Source: Bryum argenteum (lineage: Eukaryota > Streptophyta > Bryopsida > Bryales > Bryaceae). Taken from it: a DNA stretch of 64,000 bases. The translations under genes were made by a program, and so were the position numbers. Under the pieces are notes generated by a model. That model was not told the origin of the DNA and did not search any database. It saw nothing but the letters and a program-made list of their open reading frames with translations. Position 1 is the stretch's first letter. Every line of letters starts with the position of its first letter. The DNA lies in NCBI GenBank assembly GCA_037043015.1, contig CM073323.1, positions 29,478,758-29,542,757 of the forward strand, given 5' to 3'. This document shows positions 34,878-49,980 of this stretch, in pieces.

Positions 34878-34956
34878 ATCATTGACGCCTGTAGCAAAGG
34901 CCATCTTGGAACAATTCATGAATCATAGTTGTGAACCCAATTGCGCAACAGAGAAG
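34878..34956 (+). pseudogene. single SET-domain exon relic (ASHH2/SDG8-like) with a frameshift
   Basis: Between an acceptor (TTTTTGCAG) and a donor (GTACTAAG) the exon reads IDACSKGHLG in one frame and then, shifted by one base, FMNHSCEPNCATEK. Together these match the heart of a histone lysine methyltransferase SET domain (family pattern DACxKGNLGRFxNHSCxPNCxTEK), including the NHSC core. From memory it is closest to ASHH2/SDG8. One extra base in GGAACAATTC breaks it. No other SET exon is visible within several kb, so this is a lone captured or duplicated exon. Confidence 0.75.
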
Positions 34957-35216
34957 GTACTAAGTTTACATCATAACTTCTAGAAATGTGATAGTGTTAC
35001 CCCATGATGCTCCCTTTATTGTGCTCTCTATGGTGCTTTTGTTTACCTTCCTTGGGGATACTCTCGGTTGTCTGATTTGTGTGAACTGGAGCACACTTGG
35101 TCACGTTGAACATTTGCCATTCGATTCTTTGTGTATATCAAGACGCATCATGATGATGCATAGAAATTAGTTGTTGGCACTATAATATTCTACAACTTCA
35201 ACAACTTCAACAACTC

Positions 35217-35426
35217 ATGCCCTCCGTAACATTTCACTATAGATATGCAAATGTTTTGCAACAACAAGACAATTCATCATGTGGAGTGTTTGCATTAGCA
35301 TATGCAACTGACTTAGCATATCAAATAAATCCTGAAATATTAATATATGATATACCAAATATGAGGCATCATCTAAGAGAATGCATCACACAATCAAAAT
35401 CAATACGATTCCTGAAAACCAAATAA
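35217..35426 (+). pseudogene. Ulp1-like (C48-type) cysteine protease C-terminal fragment
   Basis: The frame has YANVLQQQDNSSCGVFALAY followed by ATDLAYQINPEIL and MRHHLRECI. The oxyanion Gln (QQQD) and nucleophile Cys (SSCGVFA) of Ulp1/adenain-like proteases are in place, and the order CGVFAxAYATxL...MRxHLxEC is familiar from transposon-linked C48 proteases. The His and Asp of the triad should be upstream, but no matching frame is there. A relic of a transposon ORF is likely. Confidence 0.65.
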
Positions 35427-36878
35427 TGGACTAATGAATACTACATATACAATATACATGAACCATTTCCTGATAAAAATAATTCATACATACTACTACT
35501 ATAAGTACTAGACATAATATCATACATCCCAACTTTGTTCTATAATTCTATACATATTTATCATAATTAAGATATCGATCGTCACTGGTAAGGCGAAGAG
35601 AAGCGGAGCCCTAGTAAGTAGAGCTCATACAACGAACATATTGATGGTACAATTTGAATTACGTATTGGTACATATTCTATACTATTCATACCATTCATG
35701 AATCCTTGAAAATTAAAATTGGAAAATAACTGCAAAGACACCCCACGTTCTTTTATTCGCTAAATCGCTGGTACGAGATTGAGGACGGATATTTGCATCT
35801 CTTACCACAACGTGCTCAAATAGTAACATAATGCTCCTGAGGCTAACCTAGCAAATTGTCTTAGACTATTAGGGTATACAAAGCCTCAGATACTCTAAAT
35901 TGTAGGCACAATTGATTGATGGGTTTAGGAGTTTAGGAGTTTTTCAACAAGTATTCAATTTTTGAATGGAATATAAGACATTAATACGAAGCGCAAAGTA
36001 CAATTGAAACAAACATTGCAACAAAAACGAGGAAAAACGCTCCCCTCATAGTTCCTAAGTGTATCTCTAAACTAACCGACATCCGAAATTTGTGACTGTA
36101 AATCGAGGTCATAAATGACCTAGCCATAAAGTTGGAAAGGGGTTGCTGTGACATGGGCATCTGCAATACTCCTCAATATCCCCTAATGTACTCATAATAC
36201 TCTACAACACCTCCAATATCCTATAAAGTACTAATATGATATGACTATGAAATACCAATATCAAAATGCCATAGCATGTGACATACTCATGTCATATTTT
36301 GTGATATGGTTCGCATCACTTATGTTTATATTATCCCGGGTTTCTAAGGTATATACTATATAAAGTCAATATAGTATATCAAGATCAAAGTATATCAAAT
36401 TGCATTATTATAAATGAGCCAACTAATAATTTGAAATTAATTTCACAAAGAGTAGCCTTTTTTGATGCCTACTTTGGAAGGACTTCGAATACATAATTAT
36501 GAATGGATTTGTGAGACAATGCTTATTTGTCAAACACAATTTAAATGAGGTGTACATTTAAAACGTATTCAATGTATCAAATGTACATCTCATCTAAATT
36601 TTGTTTGACAAATGAATAGGAATTTTGTCTGATAAGACAACACTGCTTATAAGTAGATTATCTAGATCTTAAACAATTCAAGTGTCGACTCAGTGGCAAG
36701 TAGATTGAAATTTTCATATTAATTCATTGCAAGCAGGGCAACAGGCCTCCTCTAAAGTAGTGATGTAAAGTGCGGCATATGATTTTTCTGAGGATTAATT
36801 TCTGATATTCGTAACATGGTGTTTGCTGCCTTTGGACCCAGCTTACTTGAGTTCCAATATTAGCTACAAAGGATAATG
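35427..36878. other. gene-free AT-rich stretch
   Basis: No supported coding region. There is an imperfect inverted pair around 36520-36620 (TTTGTCAAACA... and TGTTTGACAAA), probably part of a worn repeat. Confidence 0.4.
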
Positions 36879-37827
36879 TTAACCCTTTCATGACCAATCA
36901 ACCAAATATGGTCGCTGAAGTGTGGTAATTCGATGGTTGAGTAGAATCTGTGTAGAAACAACAAAATGTTAGAGAACAACGCCGGAAGAGGAGTGTGTGC
37001 TGGATCTACTACACAAAACAACGATGCATTTGGACTCGTACTCCGCCTAGTAGAGCTATCTATACATGGTGATGAGTATGAGATACGGTAGCTGGTCTGG
37101 AAAGAAGTGAGAAAGATTCACGAAATACGGCTGTCGAGTACACATGACACCAATTCTAAGGGTCCCTTGGGAACATGGGAACATGGGGGTACTACTCAAT
37201 TGGCTCCGTCGACAAAAGAAGAGTTGATTGTTTTTGGCAACCCAACACCGTCTATCAAAGCGTATACTTTTGTACAACCTGAAATCCTCCCCAAAAAGAA
37301 TCAACCACATGTTGTTTGCACACTGATTCTACGTCAAGGCTCAATGTCTTATGAATGTGACCATGTCTGATTTTTCAATCTGACCATATTTGCTACGATA
37401 TCCCATGTATTCCTCGTACGCTACCGTATACAAGGAACTCGGTTCTTGGTCTCTTTTCACAATTTGAGTTTCATAAATGCTCGAAATGCAACGCTCATGG
37501 TGTTGTTGGATAGATCTTCAAACTCTCTACATTATTGACCACATGTGTTTTGCCCAAATGTGGATTTTCTGGTCTCTAATTCTAGTAAAAAGCTTCGAGG
37601 TCATGTATACGCTATGTACTACACTTGACTCGGAACATCATAATACTCTAGTTCATACAGTAGATCTAACCCATGTTTGGCCACTAGCATGTATATGAAG
37701 TTCACTACACATTTATACAGTCGGATCTTAATTTTGACCCTTCATTTGTTCGATGCACTCCAAAATACATCCAGACACCTCAAAAAAACCTCGACTTCCA
37801 AAACACGAGTGGTCATGAAAGGGTTAA
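36879..37827. mobile_element. TTAA-flanked inverted-repeat element A
   Basis: Ends are TTAA plus CCCTTTCATGACCA on the left (36879-36896) and TGGTCATGAAAGGG plus TTAA on the right (37810-37827), an exact inverted match of 18 bases including TTAA. The interior (about 0.94 kb) is AT-rich with no transposase. TTAA targets and CCC-starting ends are the hallmarks of piggyBac-type transposition; Kolobok elements also use TTAA. The right TTAA is followed at once by CCCCTACAGC, possibly a second left end. Confidence 0.65.
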
Positions 37828-38287
37828 CCCCTACAGCTGCTAGGCTTGTTTTCAACACTTCACCCTCAAAACCCCCTTCTTTCAATGTAGGTCAAAATTT
37901 ATCAAACTAAAATGAATTTTGAGTATTGTAACTCTAGGATTTAACGCCTGACTTGCACATTATCATATTCATCAAATCTCAAACTAAAATTCCTCACCAT
38001 TTCTAAGATCATGATGTTTGAAGTCGAAAAAAAAAAAAAAAAAAAAAAAAGTAAATAATTATTTCTAAAATTTCCTGCTGTAAAAATAGAATTTAGGGAT
38101 TTATAGCTAAAGAAAACCACTTTAGATGTAAATTTTGATCTAAGGCTCTTTGAATTCTTGTTCTTAGACAAACTAGGTCATGTTCATATGAATTTTACCC
38201 ACAAGACATATAAAACGTAGAAAAAAGCTTGACTTTTCACACGGAGGTACATGGTGAAATTTAATTACAAAGGCCTATTTCACACAC

Positions 38288-39037
38288 TTAACCCCTATAC
38301 CTCTTTGTGTTATTTGGGAGCTTAAAACCTCAAACCGCAATCTTCTACAGTTGTGCTTGGATTAAATAAATGTTTTTGGACAGACAAAAACGTTGATCTT
38401 ATCCAAGCGCTGACCATAACAAAACAATGTCTCTTTGCATAGTAAAGGAACAGGGACAGCGTTCTTAACTAAACGTTGATCTTAACGAGGTTGATCCTAT
38501 CCAGGTACCATTGTACCTCTATGCCCTCCTGGCGGCATGATCAAATTTTATTTCATTTTTAAAACTTTGAACTGTAAGATCTTGTACCGAAGCCTATTTT
38601 TAGTTCTTGTTCTGAAATAGACTGTCAATGATTACCATTTGAGAGATCGTAACATCCGAAGTTTGTCTCCCAAGTTTTTTTGGGCATTATAAAGATTGTT
38701 TTCGAGATTTCGGAGGTTGTCCTCGTAAAATTGATAAACTTCTTGACTTGGGTCACCTTGGAACTTAGTTCTAGTAATTTGATTATGAACATATTTTTAG
38801 AAAAACCTCATAAAGTGATTGTCAAATTAAAAATGCCATTTTTGGACTTGTAACCTAAAACTTCTAAATGAAGGTATTGGAATTAGAATTTGGCTTCGCA
38901 AATTTTACCACAAACGCTATGCAATATATCAAGGAGCACCTAGTAAAAATCTCAAGCAAAAACATTACTCTTAACCACATTTTGGTTGCGCAAATTGCAA
39001 AATCTCATTTTGGATTTCAAGAAGAGTTAGGGGTTAA
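38288..39037. mobile_element. TTAA-flanked inverted-repeat element B
   Basis: Left end TTAACCCCTATACCTCTTTG, right end CAAGAAGAGTTAGGGGTTAA: an imperfect inverted pair. Its right half (38690-39010) resembles the right half of element D (62030-62340) over some 300 bases (for example CTAAATGAAGGT followed by AATTTGGCTT and TTTACCACA), and 38565-38680 resembles 61546-61660, so B and D are members of one family. No coding sequence. Confidence 0.6.
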
Positions 39038-39482
39038 AGAAGACATATGAAAAATTATCTCATAGTAAATCCAAACGGTAAGATGAAAGAATGTACCTTG
39101 GTACCTTCCTTGCACATGCGAAAACAAATTTGAAATAGGGGTAAGATCTCATTTTTTGGTGAAAATTTGAAGTTATAGCTATATTATTGTTTTCAAGACT
39201 TTTTTTTGAGAATATAATTATGAGAAAACTCTACGATTCGAAAAAAAAAATTAACTTCTTTCAATGTAGATATGATTTTTGAGACATTGACCAAATTCAA
39301 AACGCCCCGTTTTTGGCCTCCTGCAACTTTACGAGTTAGTTGTAACAATTCCACTAAAGATCAATCATGAGGAGCATAAATCATGGACATGGGCTTAGGT
39401 CAAAAAGGATACATAGTGAGCAAAAGCTTGTCAAATGTTAAAACGGTCATTCAGTACATAAATTCTACATGGTGTGTTGTTG

Positions 39483-39685
39483 AGGCACCACAAGTCTTGG
39501 CTTGGTGGTTAGGGCTTAGGCCCCCAATGAGGAGGTTGTGGGTTCTATACCCCATGCTTGCGTGGTGCTCACCACTATAGTCCACCCAACTATTGTGGGG
39601 GGTCTTTGGACCTTGTTGTATGGGTACCTCAAAGTCCTTTGGGGGGATAACTATGTCAAGTATCTTTAAGGCATTAGTAACTAGG
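39483..39685 (+). mobile_element. SINE-like repeat, copy 1
   Basis: Begins AGGCACCACAAG, has a tRNA-like box A (TGGCTTGGTGG at 39498-39508) and, after a 32-base gap, a box-B-like GGTTCTATACC (39541-39551). The next 130 bases match by eye the copy at 50397-50605 (TCAAAG, GTCAAGTATCT, AAGGCATTAGT). Internal polymerase III boxes at tRNA spacing plus a dispersed second copy suggest a tRNA-derived SINE. Ends and target duplications are not resolved. Confidence 0.5.
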
Positions 39686-39828
39686 CTAAAAACTAGCGTA
39701 GTTATATTGTCCACCCTCGAGAAGGGGAAGTAGTATTGTTCCGATTTCCCCTTGTCCGGTGGCCATCGGGATATTAGCATTACGAACGGACACTTCATTC
39801 ACGCCCACCCCTTAGAAAGGGACCGGAG

Positions 39829-41217
<1,389 letters not shown>

Positions 41218-44200
41218 GTGTTGTTGTTGATTTCCGCTCTGTTGTTGTTGTTGTTGAGCATCAAAAGGTCATTATGTGTTTTCCCACTTTTGAGGAGGGT
41301 GCGCCAGTATGGGGTTACTTCAGCTTTATTTCGAGGGTGGGATTTACCATCATGTACGGCTGGACTACCTAAAAGCACCAGGGAACCCAAAAGTGCGTTG
41401 TACCTCATTTGTAGATTGTGAAAATAGAGATGTACCTCATTCGTGTACAACGCATTTGGGTCAAATCTTACTTAGCACTTTGGAATTTTGTACAAAATTC
41501 ACAAATGCGAATTACATGTTGCAAAGTTTTGCAATCCTCCTGAAAACCTATTTCGAATGTCGTCATAATTTTATTTTGAATTTACTAGTGCTAAAAATAG
41601 GTCAGATCTCTTAAGTTGGTGCTTTCAGGACACTCAACCTTAGGTGGGTTGATTTAGGGTGCAATTCTCCTTGTGTTCCTTTAGCTCATAACTTTTGTGT
41701 ATTTCAAGTCCATTGATTGTGTCCATGAGGTCCTCACGTCTTTCTATATGCCTCAGAGTGTAGAAATTTTGTTTTGGAGTAATTGTTAGGATGTTGGATT
41801 TATACAGATAAGGTTAAATTTCGCATAAGTTGCATTTGTAGATTGAAAGGTGTCTCGATTTTAAGAGAAGGATTTTAAATTTTACATCTAATATTAGGGT
41901 ACTTTTTGTGTACTCTAGATTATACGTGTCTTCAGTATTTCTTATGTCAGTTTCTCTTTCTTTGTTACGTTTTTCTTGTCTATTGCATGGTGTAGTAAGC
42001 TAAGTTTGTATTCATGCCTCATTGAGGAGCTAAGGAGCAAGAATCAAAGCTTTCTGCAAAGAAAAAGGACATGGGACGGTGCTTCAATCATGAGGCGCAA
42101 TTGGAAATAATGCAAGGTATTGCAATAGAAGCGACTTGGGGAAGATGTTGTTTGCAAGTGGCAATAAGACCATATAACGACATACCGATTGTTCGATGTG
42201 AGTGACAATTAGAAACACCATTAACATCTACCCACCTGTATATAGCAGCAACATTTTAGTTTTTCACAAAATCTTCTAATTGCATGCTACAAAGTAAGGA
42301 ACTAAACAATTAATCGAGACCAAGAGCTTCAAACACTTAAGCTTAGAAGAGTATGACAACATAGGTGAAACTTTGTTACTACCCAACAACCATAGTATTT
42401 TGTCACACACAAAAGCATTTCAATCATTGAAAGGGAGAAGCTCAATCCTATGAAACTAGTGCCATCTATTTGTCATTTGTTTGATAGCCTTACTATCAAC
42501 AAACCAAATTTGATCATTAATTACCGAGCTACTTGACATATAGGGACAGGAGGTTGTACCACTAAACTTAGCTACCAAGTTCTAAAGAAGAGTCAAAGTT
42601 AGAATCGAAAATGTTCAAATCATAAAGATGGCTTTGAGAGACAAGAGAACTCTTGATTATAATACCGCTTAGGAATCTTCTTTTATCCAATGTCTAAAGC
42701 TTTTCTCATAACGCTTTGATTGGACATAGTTGCAGACAATTATTCACGTTTCTAGTAAGCACTTTCACCACAATTGTTGCATATTGTTCTACTATTAAGT
42801 CGTAACTCATAACCCATTGGCCTGGACAATATTCTGCTAAGGTGGCAATTCTTTATTAGGTACGAGGACAAAGGCTACAAACCAAAGCCTTTGCTATTTT
42901 CATAATCTACTTCTATATAAAAATATTGTACGGCTATCCTTTCTATCCACCAACATACCAACCTACCATCATACAAACCTACGACCCTACGAACTTACCA
43001 ACCTACCTACCTTTCTTTATATCTTTTAGATTATGTATAACAAAAAAAACAAAAAAAAACATGAGCATATATAAAAATAATATACATAACACTGTTTGAG
43101 GATATGGTAGGCACATGATACTTTTTTAAAATTACCATATAAAGAGCTTCCCTGTCGGGTCAACTTGGAACTTACTGGTCTCTTATATTTGACAATCGGG
43201 TAAATTCTTTGAACCTCACATATGCAGAGTTTGGAGCATGCAAATTAACATTTCAAATAAAATAGGCAACAACAACTCTGCGGGAAATTTGAACGCGGCA
43301 AAGATAAACACACAAAATGACCTTATGAAGGAGTGTGGTTCCAACGCCTTTTACGAATTGCAATTTCGATCATTTTTGAGCACACAAGCACATTTCAAAC
43401 CTATTTCAAAAAGTGCCTTCAAAAGGTGGTTCGAGTTACTATACAGTACCCACTAACAAGTTTACGTTCAAAACTCAAAGAAGTGAACATGCCCCAATCC
43501 TCAAACGATTGCCATGTCCACAAAATAATCCAAATTGCCAACTACAAATTGCATGGGAGTGATAATGTAGTATTTTTTACCATCATGCAAATAAATTCCA
43601 ATAAAAACCAGAAATTCTATTTTAATGTACAACTTCTTAACATATTATCTACTATTTACCCTTAGCTCTTACCAGGAGCTACTTTTGCTAAGGCATGACA
43701 CAATGGAAAACCTCAACCATCTCTAAAGAAAGCTACTTTGATACACTTTCTATACATGCAACTCCTTTTTGGGAAAAAATTGAATTGAACCCCCCAAGAA
43801 GCCCAAAATCTTGAGCCCCCCTCATCTTGAATTGATATGCACTTCTTTAGATGAGTAAAGGGCATCAAAATGAGGTTTCTAAAGAGATATTAGTACTCTT
43901 TTTCCCAACAAGCCTCACCATGAAATGGTCTTCGTAACAGCTAAACGTAGATACTAAAAAGTATGTTGGAAGATACTAAAGTTATCAAATGAATCTACAC
44001 TTTTTTCAGAAATTTTGCATGTGTTGGTAAACCATTTGAAACTTGTTAGTGGGTACCGTACAGAACAATATAGAACTCACTGATGTGCATCAAGAACACA
44101 TAGTCGACTTAAACTCCATGCCTAGGCTTGATAAATGCACCTCTCAATTGAAAAAAGGGAATTGATCGAGTATCTGTCAGGAGAACATAGCCCTAGGAAC

Positions 44201-44913
44201 TTGGTTTGATGTTTGAGGTTTGAAACAAATGTGTAGAAGGCCTCATATTAAAAGAGTCCAGATACATGAGAACTGAATAATACGTGTATCTATGGCAATT
44301 TTCCTGCAACCCTACTAGAATAATAACAACCTGTTTCACCATAAAATTGCACAAGATTTTCTGGCATCACAAGCTCCAGAGAGCGCAGCTTGGAGACCAG
44401 AAAAGGGTAATAACTATATAATGAACAATCTGCTCAACACTTGGCTTCTGTAGGAAAGCATAAGCTATCAGGGTGCTTTGATACCTGAACCATAAACTAC
44501 CAGCAACCTTCCATTGAATGATATGTACGAGTTGTAATAAATTACACGCTCATCTTTTCTATTGACTCCCTACCAGTTCCAATGTCCACAAAACTATTTG
44601 TTGATGACAGTATCCGAGAGCCGTAGGCCAAAGCCAGCAGCAGAACCTCCGTTCTCCTCCAGTAATTGACCTGTAAATATGCCCAGCGCGGTCGTGAATG
44701 CTCTCTAGCACATCCAAAACGTCAAGAGCGTCAGGTCTACTTTGAATGACTTCATGCAGTGCATTAAAGCCTCCTGAATGATCGAATGAGATTTGGGGGT
44801 CTACAGCACTGCTCCGAAATTTGTGACATATACATCTATGAACAGCCAGACCGAGCTGTGCTTGAGATCAGAAGGTCTTCAACCGTAAGAAGGGCGTCTC
44901 TGATCATCGCTGA
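41218..44913. other. gene-free stretch downstream of ARP2
   Basis: AT-rich with no supported ORF. A CCTACC/CCAACC-type simple repeat lies at 42950-43015 and an A-rich tract at 43040-43062. The final few hundred bases should include the ARP2 3' UTR. Confidence 0.45.
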
Positions 44914-47900
44914 CTAGACCTGCCCACATTTTCGCAAACAGTTCAAACCTTCTTCTTCATATTCCTGTTTCGTGATCCAGAAGTCCGGCTGATCCTGAAA
45001 CATGACAATGATGATAATGATTAGTGATACCTAGCTTGTGAAAGCGAAGATGAAAGTGGCTCCCGTCTTGACGCACTTCAGAACATGACTTCTAAAAGGG
45101 TCCAAACTTGAAATCTCAATTTGTGGCAAAGCAAAACACTTCAAAAAGTCCTGGTAGAAGTGCTAAGCAGCCCAAAGGAATACGGGAAAGGGTCTAAATC
45201 TAAGATACACGAACCTTCATAATGCCGGCAAGAACAGCGCCACCCAAGTAAACCATATGTTTTCGTCTTGGTGGATCCTCGATTCGTAATCTCAATTTCT
45301 GAAATGCCAAGAAAAAATTCATGTAACACTTGTATCACCTTGAATGACTAGATCTCCGGCGACGCAGGACTCATAAATGAACGAAGCTGGAACACAATGA
45401 CGATCGTACCTTCAGACCCTCTCTATTTCCCTTGAGAACGACACGCACATACTGCTCGCGCACCTCCTTCTCCAATCTGCTCAGTACCATCATGCAATGT
45501 TAAAGCTCTGAAAGAAAGGCCTTCGATTCAGGCCAGTAACTCGTACTGACAGCCTAAAGCAGCCTTTGCAAAAGCAAACCTAATCAGCATATCCACTCAC
45601 ATGAGATACTGCATATGTATGAGATTAACTAAGACAACTCAACAAGCTTCATGTAGCAGCTATCAATCATCATGCAGAGCCGGTGTCCTCCCATACCTTT
45701 CAGACGGTTGACAATAAGTATGAGTATAGAGGGTTACCTGCTAGGCAGGCCAGGATACATTGTACTTCCACCACTCAAAACGATATGTTGGTATAACTGC
45801 CATTGCATCAATTCCGTTGATCAGTTATAAAAACGAACAATGCAGACTACAACAATGAGATGGGTACACAAACTTAGATAGCCCAACAGATTCATTCCTG
45901 AATTAAAGGTCAAGGACTAACAAATAAGAGGTCTCCATCTGCACTTACCGACATTCGATTATCAATATCCATTTCTTGGATACACCGAAATACGGCACCA
46001 GCCAACCCGTCGCCCTCCATATCTATCAACTCCTACAGCAGAACAACTCTGACACAGTGAGGACACCTAAGGCGAGCAGATTCCCCAACGTTCAATAATA
46101 CCAATGCCGAACAATTTTCAGGTTCAAAGCCACCAATTCAGAACCAAAACAACTCTCAACAACTATGACTTTGATATGAACATTACAGGTGTGAAGAGAG
46201 CCTCCGGAGCTTGGAAGCGTTCTGGACCAATCTTAATCACCCTCCCATCTGGTAACTGCGTTGAAATCGCACCAAATTATGAGCACTGAAGTGTAAGAAC
46301 TTATTAGTACTCGAATTTTCTCATATCACCAAACATATCTGCACTCAATCATAGAAAACTGCCGTGCTTTCCCACGACCATAGTTTGAAATGCTCAACAA
46401 TTGTCAGTTCCTTGTCCTCTCGAGTGGTCATCTGATCGAAACTCAGCAACAGTGTTGCGAACGTACCGTATATTGCTTGACCAAAATTGTCGTTTCAAGG
46501 CCAAGTTGGTACTCCCGTTTATAATCGATACTGCCATCCGGGCCAAACCCTTAGATAATTTTTAGTACTACGAGAAGTATACCAGTAGACATATATGATT
46601 CAGAAAGTAAAAATAACGAAGAGTCCCTTCATACAAATAACCTTACACACAAGTATACATGCATTACAAAAAAAGGAGTAATCACAATCGGTAATAGGAT
46701 TGGAAATTATGGCTACATGCACTACGACTCGAACATAAGGAGAAATTCATGGTAAAAGGCACACGGTCGTGCCAGCACTTAATACAAAAGCTAAACTTAC
46801 CTTACATAACAAAGCTTCTCTTTGATCTCCCTGGCCGTTTCAAAATCTGCTGTTCTATTAAAAGCGTACCTACAGATATTCACCGGGAACGTCAGCAATT
46901 GTTATTTCGGAAATCTTATAATTATTCGGAACTTTCTTCTGCAGTACGACCTATGCCTGAACAGTTGCTGCAGTATCTGGTTACGTGCACTTGATAACAA
47001 TAAACAACTACTTCCTACGCTCTTTCTACGTAAATACGAACCCGCTTGCTCATTGTAATCAAGGGAAATTGAACGCACCCACGCCGAAGAAGCAGATCAA
47101 TGAGATAAGAAGTAATATGACGCCCTGCAATATTGAGTCGCTTAGTCAAATGAGGGAATGAGTACCCATCCACCACCGGTACCTGCCAAGTCCATCACAA
47201 TGCAAAATCTGGAGTTGCCAAGATGCGACGTGAAGATGGCCTCAAAACAGAAGTAAAATATGAACGTTCTGAGCAACAGCAAGCACAACCAAGCATATTA
47301 CGAGTCTTTGGCCACAACAAATGAAGATGATACATACCACATGTGTGACACCATCGCCAGAATCGACAACCAAGCCAGTAAGTAATCCTGCCAGCCAAGC
47401 GACCATGAGACATTTACAATCGAAGCGACCTTTGTCCAACTCGTGCTACAGAACCCACACAGCTGAAACGCTGTCAATATTAAATAGGACAGCATACTCT
47501 AAAATCTTGATACCTGTCCACTAAATGTGTGAAAACAAAGCTTTGACCAGTAGAACTTGACATCTCGGTATACTGCTTCCAGCCTTGTCTCATGAACTGT
47601 GAAGCAAAGTGTGTGAATTAAGTCTCGAGATTAATTATTGCGTATAAGTAATCGAGAGAATTCAATACGTGGACTAATGAGCTACAAAGAACCTATTTAC
47701 GGCGCCAGCGAAACCTTTTGGTCAACCCAACCAAGTATTCAACAAGCGATCTAACAAAATCTGCGACTTCCACTCGTCTATCTCATACTCAATTTCTTGG
47801 AGACTCAGGAGTTTTACTAAGAACCACGGTTTTACCTTGCGCATACAATGTCAGCACTGCTTGTATTTGAATAAACACAGCGCCAAAGTTGTATTGCTCA

Positions 47901-49794
47901 AACATTGTTTCAATCTGTCAGATGAACACAACAGCAATGTCACATAAGCTCTGTGATCATCAATTCGCAAAAAGATGGCTCCATTCCTTATGAACAGTAA
48001 CATCAAGCATGTCCAAAATGCCTAGTCCATTCGAAATCTGAGGGCGGTCCCATACCATTCTCTCGCGATTTTTAGTAGGGTTCAAAGGTGGGTCGGTGAG
48101 CAAGATTTTGCATTCTGGGGGATCAACCTGAACAATCAATAGACAACGTGAGTAGGGCACTTGAACATCGAGAGGGGGTCTGCGAAGTATCAACTGGAGC
48201 CGACGACATTACGAGGTGGATAAGAGGTCGGGATTCCGGTACTAAAAACAATGCGCCGCAGAGAAGAAAATGGCAAATTTGACAAATTCGATATGCAAAT
48301 ATAGAAAAATGGCTTACCTTAAGGACGTTATAAAAGGTGTGATCCCATATATGACCCATATCAGTCCAATTTTGGACAATGCCATTGGTGATGGGATAAG
48401 TAACTTCCAATTGCTGCCGTTGTTCGGAAGCTGCTGTTCCTACAACGATGTCCTGTTCAAAAAAATAACAACAACAATGAGGATAGGGAAAATGATCTGT
48501 GCATAAATAAAACAGAAAAAGAAACATTTTCCGACAAAGAACAAGTACAGTTCATAGAGAATTTACACATATCCCACTCCCTAGTGTTTAGAAATTCTCA
48601 TTGTGAATGATTTTCGGCATCGAAGGGAAGGACTTTCAAGTTAAGAACATCTTCTCTAAAAACTTGCACTCTGCAAGATCATCAACCCAACAGTTTTGGA
48701 CGAGAAACCTTCTTCACATCTAGTTCGTATTGTATCTAATGAAGCAAGATAATGCATCCACAGTAAGATTCTAACTCGGCAGGTCCTCATTATATCCTAA
48801 CCGCAAGCGCTTACCCTCAGTTCTTGATCACCAAGATTTTCTTCGTACCGCAGCATAGGCCGACCCACCAAACATGGAAACACAGCAGCTGGAAAGTTGT
48901 CCCCCGCAAATCCACATTTAACAAACTGTACAAAAGATACATGATCAGTATACTGGTTGAACTTAAGTGTTTCAGTGATACCAAAGCGCTAGAATTTTTC
49001 CATGCAAAAGAACTCATCTCGGCTTCCTTGCCGAAGAGAGTGAAACAAGAGACCACTACAGCCGTATGACTGCTGCAATTGATGAGCTTCCATCCAAAAT
49101 CACCTCAAAATTGCAAATGTCAAACGAATTGGCAAGGAAATCCGTAGAGAATGATGGAAAATCAATAATATTTCCAAACCAATACTTACTGCGGCGCCAA
49201 AACTGACAATTTAAAAATATTGAGATTTCTAATCAAGAACTGATTATTTACAAGAAGCAAACAAGGAAGAAATTTTCTTATATCTCGATCACCAGTATCC
49301 ACCTAACTGTGCGGGACTGATAACAATGAGTTGTTACAGATTCCATCATTCAAAAAATAATTTGAAGGATTAAACCTCAAGTTCAACCTGAGGCATATTA
49401 TACTACCATCACTTAATGTAAAATGATGCTAGTTCGCACTTCGTACAATACTCGATAAAATGTACAGAAATATCTGTTACGATCGAGGTAGATCAGCCCT
49501 TAAAAATAAAATCCGCACGACAATCAAATATAAAATCGGAGAACCTGAAAACCCTAAAACAGCGAATTCTAAATTAAAATGCTGCCTTCCGGTCGGGATC
49601 ATTGAATTTAATAAACGAAGCATTGAAACCTAGTTTTCCCGCATGAGCAAATCGAATAAGAAATGCACAATTTCACAGCCACGATTGCATAAAGACCTGG
49701 AAATAATCAATTTAAAAGGCGGTCAAAAGACAGGATATGTGAAACGTACCCCAGTGCCATTGTCGCACACCACAACATTGCGCGACGAGGTCAT
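44914..49794 (-). CDS. ARP2: actin-related protein 2 (ARP2/3 complex subunit), 15 exons
   Basis: Exons (minus): 49794-49750, 48925-48815, 48452-48318, 48127-48056, 47914-47836, 47387-47338, 47182-47079, 46869-46801, 46530-46467, 46255-46187, 46032-45949, 45796-45738, 45476-45410, 45298-45215, 44994-44914. All phases agree; the total is 1173 nt, 390 residues, the size of plant ARP2. Landmarks: VVVCDNGTG (phosphate loop 1), [43 protein letters not shown] (loop 2), [63 protein letters not shown], with the ARP2-type insert, not that of conventional actin. ARP2 pairs with ARP3 to nucleate branched actin filaments under SCAR/WAVE control; in plants this shapes tip growth and epidermal cells. ATG 49794 gives the usual short first exon. 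Nothing looks damaged. Upstream lie four 15-bp repeats. Confidence 0.97.
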
Positions 49795-49980
49795 CGTTCC
49801 AGCAGCACTCGGGCTTGGAATTGCTCCCCACGGGCCAGCCCACCCGCCTCACTCGCGATCTGCTGCAACGAAGCTGCACACCTCGCGAAACATTCTACCG
49901 TCCTGACTCACATACCCGGAACTAGTCTCATCACGGTCCGTTCAATTCTATGCTACGCGGGGGTCGAGTCGTCGACGAGG

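Noticed and set aside
45141-45338. Short open frames scattered across 45-49 kb as separate small genes
   Set aside because: They are single ARP2 exons with intron read-through or antisense shadows; joined exons give a complete ARP2.
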